64,000 nucleotides of DNA from CAVVAL01 sp963742725 (GTDB taxonomy: Bacteria; Actinomycetota; Actinomycetes; Mycobacteriales; Cryptosporangiaceae), in contig CAVUMX010000001.1 in assembly GCA_963742725.1 (NCBI GenBank), forward strand, positions 2,542,001 through 2,606,000, in the 5' to 3' direction. This document shows, piece by piece, positions 60,214-64,000 of this stretch. How positions within the stretch are numbered: position 1 is the stretch's first letter; the number at the start of each line of letters is the position of its first letter. Under the pieces are notes generated by a model. That model was given only the letters and a program-made list of their open reading frames with translations, made no database searches and was not told the DNA's origin. The translations under genes and the position numbers were made by a program.

Positions 60214-60555
60214 GTGGAGCTGTCGTTGTCGACGCGTACGCAGCAGGGCCGATCGGTCCTGTCGGTCGGCGGTGAGATCGATGTCTACACCGCCCCGCAG
60301 CTGCGCCAACGCCTCATCGCGCTGGTCGAGGAGGGCAGCCAGCACATCGTCGTCGACATGGAGCAGGTCGAGTTCCTCGACTCGACGGGGCTCGGCGTCC
60401 TGGTCGGCGGGTTGAAGCGCGTCCGTGCCCTGGATGGCTCGTTGCGCCTGGTCTGTTCCCAGGAACGGATCCTCAAGATCTTCCGCATCACGGGGTTGGA
60501 GAAGGTCTTCGGCATCTACGGGACGGTTGACGCGGCCGTGGCGGCGGGCGACTGA
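60214..60555 (+). CDS. bldG: BldG-like anti-sigma factor antagonist (STAS domain)
   Basis: I chose GTG 60214 with GGAGGG 6 bases upstream; the frame is open far upstream only by accident. The 113-residue STAS protein has EIDVYTAPQLRQRL and VEFLDSTGLGVLVGGLKRV with the phosphorylatable Ser at about residue 57. In Streptomyces bldG lies beside a helicase gene and an anti-sigma gene, as here, and controls differentiation and stress. The anti-sigma partner follows 8 bases later. Confidence 0.93.
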   Translation: MELSLSTRTQQGRSVLSVGGEIDVYTAPQLRQRLIALVEEGSQHIVVDMEQVEFLDSTGLGVLVGGLKRVRALDGSLRLVCSQERILKIFRITGLEKVFGIYGTVDAAVAAGD

Positions 60556-60563
60556 AACAGCAG

Positions 60564-61043
60564 ATGCAGACAGTCCGTTTGGAGATCTCCCCGACACCCG
60601 CGCATGTGCGCACGGCTCGTCTGGTGGCGGTCGCGGTTGCCCGGCAGTGCGGTGTCGACGAGGCGTTGCTCGACGAGATCCGCCTGGCGGTCGGTGAGGC
60701 CTGCTCCCGCGCCGTCGGGCTGCACCGCCTCCACTCGCGGGCCGAACTGGTGCACATCGAGTTCTCCGACGGGCCCCGGTTCGGCGTCGCGGTCCGCGAC
60801 TCGGCGCCGGTGGAGTCCGAGTCGGCGACCACCGCTCCCGATCCGCTCGTGTTACTGGGCGCGACCAACGGGGACGACCACGGCACCAGCAAGCTCGACG
60901 AGGTCACCGAAGAGTTCTCCGAAGAGGCGCTGGCCGCGGGCGTCGGGCTCGCGCTGCTCGCCGGGCTCGTCGACGACGTCGAGGTGGCCGCGGTCGACAA
61001 CGGCGCCGGCTCAGTGGTCCGCATGTCCTGGCCGGTCGGCTAG
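60564..61043 (+). CDS. anti-sigma factor, HATPase_c type, BldG partner (ApgA/SCO3548-like)
   Basis: The 159-residue protein has the GHKL-type N-box region LLDEIRLAVGEACSRAVGLH, where the usual Asn after E-A-x2 is replaced by Arg. The G-box region is short (EALAAGVGLALLAGLVDDVE). Kinase activity on BldG may be weak or absent, as suspected for the Streptomyces homologue. An insert VESESATTAPDPLVLLGATN is rich in Ser/Thr/Asp. It is co-transcribed with the BldG-like gene. Confidence 0.85.
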   Translation: MQTVRLEISPTPAHVRTARLVAVAVARQCGVDEALLDEIRLAVGEACSRAVGLHRLHSRAELVHIEFSDGPRFGVAVRDSAPVESESATTAPDPLVLLGATNGDDHGTSKLDEVTEEFSEEALAAGVGLALLAGLVDDVEVAAVDNGAGSVVRMSWPVG

Positions 61044-61130
61044 CACCCGCTCAGCCCCGCCCGTTCTTGATCGGTACCGAACGTCACGCGACGAAGTGAC
61101 CACCATGACACGCTTCGGTAACGACCGCGG

Positions 61131-61182
61131 TGTGATCCATCTCGCATTAGCGTTGGGTATACGCGCTGTGTCGCATCTCACC
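61131..61182 (+). promoter_or_regulatory. two candidate Crp sites upstream of hppA
   Basis: TGTGA-TCCATC-TCGCA (61131-61146) and TGTGT-CGCATC-TCACC (61167-61182) match the TGTGA-N6-TCACA consensus at 9 and 8 of 10 positions. Centres are 36 bases apart. A TAGACT -10-like hexamer at 61183 abuts the second site. They lie 100-150 bases before the hppA start. Confidence 0.5.
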
Positions 61183-61284
61183 TAGACTCCCGCAGATCAC
61201 GGCACCCCGGAGGGTAGGTGCTGTCTGCGTCCGTCCGGTTCGTCCCGGGCGATCGCGCCCCACGGAGTTCAAACAGGAGGACGT

Positions 61285-63642
61285 ATGTCCCAATCTCTCG
61301 CCGCCGAAGGCGGGACGGTGGACCTTGTCGGTTCGAACCTGACGTATGTCGTGGTCGTGGCCGCGATCGCGCTGGTGGCGCTCGGCGTCGCCGCCGCGCT
61401 CGTCAAGGTCGTGCTCGCGGCGGGCCAGGGCACCACCCGCATGCAGGAGATCGCCGCCGCCGTGCAGGAAGGCGCCGCCGCCTACCTGAACCGGCAGTTC
61501 AAGACTCTCGGCGTCTTCGTGCTGATCGCCGTCGCGCTGCTGTTCCTGCTTCCCGTACCGGGGGATGACCTCGGCGTGAAGATCGGCCGGTCGGCGTTCT
61601 TCGTCGTCGGTGCCGGATTCTCGGCGTTCATCGGGTACGTCGGCATGTGGCTGGCCACCCGGGCGAACGTCCGCGTGGCGGCTGCCGCCCGCGAAGGCGG
61701 GGGTGCTCCCGCCATGCAGATCGCATTCCGTACCGGTGGCGTGGTCGGCTTCTTCACGGTCGGCCTCGGCCTCCTGGGCGCCTCCGTGGTCGTGCTGATC
61801 TACAAGGGCGATGCCCCCATCGTCCTTGAGGGCTTCGGGTTCGGCGCCGCGCTGCTCGCGATGTTCATGCGTGTCGGCGGCGGCATCTTCACCAAGGCCG
61901 CCGACGTCGGCGCCGACCTCGTCGGCAAGGTCGAGGCGGGCATCCCCGAGGACGACCCGCGCAACGCCGCGACGATCGCCGACAACGTGGGCGACAACGT
62001 CGGTGACTGCGCCGGTATGGCCGCGGACCTGTTCGAGTCCTACGCGGTCATGCTGGTCGCCGCGCTGATCCTCGGTCGTGTCGCGTTCGGCGACGCGGGC
62101 CTGGTGTTCCCGCTGATCGTCCCGGCGATCGGTGTCGTCACCGCGATCATCGGTGTCTTCATCACCCGCCTGCGCGACAGCGACAAGAGCGGCATGACCG
62201 CGATCAACCGGGCGTTCTTCACGTCTGCGGCGATCTCGGCCGTGCTCTGCGGCATCGCCGCCTTCGCCTACCTGCCCGCGACGTTCGCCGACTTCGGCGA
62301 CAGCGTGTCGGAGGAGATCCGCAACCACGATGGCAACCCGCGGATCATCGCGATCGGCGCGGTCGTCATCGGCATCGTGCTCGCGGCGGCGATCCAGCTG
62401 CTGACCGGGTACTTCACCGAGACCGGGCGGCGCCCGGTGCGTGACATCGGCAAGACCGCGCTCACCGGTCCGGCCACCGTCATCCTCGCCGGCATAACCG
62501 TCGGCATGGAGTCGGCCGTGTACACGGCGCTGGTCATCGCCGCCGCCGTCTACGGCGCGTTCCTGCTCGGCGGCGGTGTGGTCATCGTGTCGCTGTTCGC
62601 GATCGCGCTCGCCGGCACGGGCCTGCTCACCACGGTCGGCGTCATCGTCGCCATGGACACGTTCGGCCCGATCTCGGACAACGCGCAGGGCATCGCCGAG
62701 ATGTCCGGCGACATCGACGAGAAGGGTGCCCGGGTCCTCACCGACCTGGACGCCGTCGGCAACACGACGAAGGCGATCACCAAGGGCATCGCGATCGCGA
62801 CGGCCGTCCTCGCGGCGACCGCGCTGTTCGGCTCGTTCACCGACGCGGTGCGCACGGCGTTCGCGGAGACCGGTCTCGCGCTGACCAGCCTCAGCGCGGC
62901 CGAGCAGCTCGACTTCAACGGGGCGCTGAACATCGCGGACCCGAAGAACCTTGTCGGCCTGATGATCGGCTCGGCCGTGGTGTTCCTGTTCTCCGGGCTG
63001 GCCATCAACGCGGTCACCCGCGCGGCCGGCGCGATCGTCTACGAGGTGCGGCGCCAGTTCCGGGAGATCCCCGGGATCATGGAGGGCACGACCCGGCCGG
63101 AGTACGGCAAGGTCGTCGACATCTGCACCAGGGACTCCCTGCGTGAGCTGGCCACCCCCGGCCTGCTCGCGATCATGGCCCCGATCGCGGTCGGCTTCGG
63201 CCTCGGTGTCGGCGCGCTCGGCTCGTACCTGGCCGGCGCCATCGCCACCGGCACCCTGATGGCGGTGTTCCTGGCCAACTCCGGTGGCGCCTGGGACAAC
63301 GCGAAGAAGATGGTCGAGGACGGCGCACACGGCGGCAAGGGCTCCGACGCGCACTCCGCGACGATCATCGGCGACACCGTCGGTGACCCGTTCAAGGACA
63401 CCGCCGGTCCGGCCATCAACCCGCTGATCAAGGTCATGAACCTGGTGTCGCTGCTGATCGCCCCGGCGGTCGTGGCGTACTCGATCGGCGTGGAGGAGAA
63501 CACGGCGCTGCGGATCAGCATCGCGGTCGTCGCCGTGCTGATCATCGTCGTCGCCGTCCTGGTGTCGAAGCGTCGCTCGATCTCGGTCGGCGCGGACTCC
63601 TCGTCGGAGAACGGCTCGGTCGCCGAGAAGGTCGGCGTCTGA
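61285..63642 (+). CDS. hppA: membrane-bound proton-translocating pyrophosphatase
   Basis: The 785-residue protein has ATG behind AGGAGG and about sixteen transmembrane helices. The pyrophosphate site is intact: DVGADLVGKVEAGIPEDDPR, DNVGDNVGDCAGMAADLFES and GDTVGDPFKDTAGPAINPL. GNTTKAITKG carries Lys where potassium-dependent enzymes have Ala, so it should be the potassium-independent proton-pumping class. It couples pyrophosphate hydrolysis to proton export. The 241-base upstream region holds the candidate Crp sites. Confidence 0.96.
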   Translation: MSQSLAAEGGTVDLVGSNLTYVVVVAAIALVALGVAAALVKVVLAAGQGTTRMQEIAAAVQEGAAAYLNRQFKTLGVFVLIAVALLFLLPVPGDDLGVKIGRSAFFVVGAGFSAFIGYVGMWLATRANVRVAAAAREGGGAPAMQIAFRTGGVVGFFTVGLGLLGASVVVLIYKGDAPIVLEGFGFGAALLAMFMRVGGGIFTKAADVGADLVGKVEAGIPEDDPRNAATIADNVGDNVGDCAGMAADLFESYAVMLVAALILGRVAFGDAGLVFPLIVPAIGVVTAIIGVFITRLRDSDKSGMTAINRAFFTSAAISAVLCGIAAFAYLPATFADFGDSVSEEIRNHDGNPRIIAIGAVVIGIVLAAAIQLLTGYFTETGRRPVRDIGKTALTGPATVILAGITVGMESAVYTALVIAAAVYGAFLLGGGVVIVSLFAIALAGTGLLTTVGVIVAMDTFGPISDNAQGIAEMSGDIDEKGARVLTDLDAVGNTTKAITKGIAIATAVLAATALFGSFTDAVRTAFAETGLALTSLSAAEQLDFNGALNIADPKNLVGLMIGSAVVFLFSGLAINAVTRAAGAIVYEVRRQFREIPGIMEGTTRPEYGKVVDICTRDSLRELATPGLLAIMAPIAVGFGLGVGALGSYLAGAIATGTLMAVFLANSGGAWDNAKKMVEDGAHGGKGSDAHSATIIGDTVGDPFKDTAGPAINPLIKVMNLVSLLIAPAVVAYSIGVEENTALRISIAVVAVLIIVVAVLVSKRRSISVGADSSSENGSVAEKVGV

Positions 63643-63656
63643 CCGCAGTAACGCAG

Positions 63657-63691
63657 AGCGGGGCCGGGATCACGACGATCCCGGCCCCGCT
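63657..63691 (+). terminator. terminator after hppA
   Basis: A perfect 15-base-pair stem (AGCGGGGCCGGGATC with GATCCCGGCCCCGCT) has a 5-base loop, 15 bases after the hppA stop. Confidence 0.92.
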
Positions 63692-63851
63692 CGCCGTTCA
63701 CGCCAGTCCGGCTTGAACACGGAGTTGTCGTAAGTGAACGATGAGTACTCGTCCACCCGTGTCCGGAATGATCGGCGCGTCGTTGGACACCGTGCCGTCG
63801 CGTCCCCACCGCGGCGGCACCAACCGGGATACAGCAGAAGAGTGGAGTGTC

Positions 63852-64000
63852 ATGCGAGGCTTGACGAGCACGGTGGCCTACCGAACTATCGTCGCGCTGG
63901 CGGCGGTGAGCGTCCTCGGCGCGTGCGACTCGTCCCAGCCCGAATCCGACCGGGTCGCCCCCACGACATGGGCGAAGTCGGTATGCGGCGCCCTGAAGCC
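63852..64000 (+). CDS. lipoprotein precursor, N-terminal fragment (cut by window end)
   Basis: ATG 63852 with GAAGAGTGGAG upstream opens a signal peptide (LTSTVAYRTIVALAAVSVLGAC) with a lipobox L-G-A-C, followed by a Ser/Pro-rich linker. Only 49 residues are in the window, so the mature domain is unknown. The 160 bases before it contain no other recognisable feature. Confidence 0.8.
   Translation, partial: MRGLTSTVAYRTIVALAAVSVLGACDSSQPESDRVAPTTWAKSVCGALK

Noticed and set aside
56401..60555. One 1384-residue plus-strand protein ending in a STAS domain
   Set aside because: The middle is antisense to a clear helicase gene with all motifs, and the STAS part has its own GTG with GGAGGG. The open frame reflects GC bias, so I treat the ends as two genes and report the missing stop separately.
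61147..63354. 735-residue minus-strand ORF opposite hppA
   Set aside because: It is a shadow of the pyrophosphatase gene, with no recognisable motif and no ribosome-binding site.

Overview
The window is very GC-rich, densely packed, uses GTG starts freely and joins many genes by 4-base ATGA/GTGA overlaps. It carries WhiB, Crp, mycosin, WXG100, BagA/BagB-like ATPases, Tad pilus genes and a BldG-like switch, so it comes from a morphologically complex actinomycete (Actinomycetota). I cannot fix the family. From about 7.3 kb rightward the gene order follows, with insertions, the block I know from Mycobacterium tuberculosis as Rv3683 down to Rv3649: metallophosphoesterase, ponA2, whiB4, the ArsA-like pair, RidA, MBL hydrolase, crp, nth, Nudix, marP, ephE, acs, HAD phosphatase, ssd, tad genes, helicase. 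This is recalled synteny, not an alignment.

Left end (1-7.2 kb), accessory: the 3' end of a PfaC-like polyunsaturated-fatty-acid/polyketide synthase, a PfaD-type enoyl reductase, a cytochrome P450, a truncated and frameshifted M23 peptidase remnant, an aminotransferase-fold protein that has lost its PLP lysine and carboxylate arginine, and an FAD monooxygenase. It looks like the right edge of a biosynthetic cluster ending at a tRNA-Pro gene, beyond which the conserved block starts.

Core block with insertions (7.3-30.9 kb): phosphoesterase, YqeY, PBP PonA2, WhiB4/WblA, a MarR/YceI divergent pair with two clear operators, BagA/BagB ATPases, DUF4177-RidA, MerR, then a coupled run Nudix-MBL-giant cyclase/ATPase/TPR. 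Crp is flanked by two paralogous membrane Ser/Thr kinases, so cAMP production, cAMP sensing and phosphosignalling lie within 10 kb. Next come Nth, a CoA-type Nudix and the MarP protease.

31-38.6 kb: an orphan mycosin with a long repeat tail, divergent from a WXG100-like protein, a small helical partner and a DUF309 protein; then IDI, an epoxide hydrolase, NhaA, an anchored unknown and a beta-propeller protein.

38.6-51.3 kb: acetyl-CoA synthetase, a secreted RTX-type protein with a possibly structured leader, a symporter/ThDP enzyme/agmatinase group with a divergent HTH-cupin regulator, a Fic-fold protein lacking the catalytic His, an NAD-binding dehydrogenase, a low-complexity membrane protein and a HAD phosphatase.

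51.8-64 kb: a Tad/Flp pilus operon (ssd, small ORF, tadA, tadB, tadC, pilin, TadE, Rv3654c-like), a convergent helicase/repeat-protein/LapA-like unit, a BldG-like anti-anti-sigma factor with its anti-sigma partner, the proton pyrophosphatase HppA with two Crp-like sites upstream, and the start of a lipoprotein gene. Tandem repeats inside proline- or glycine-rich coding tails recur across the window; several cause or tolerate frame changes.
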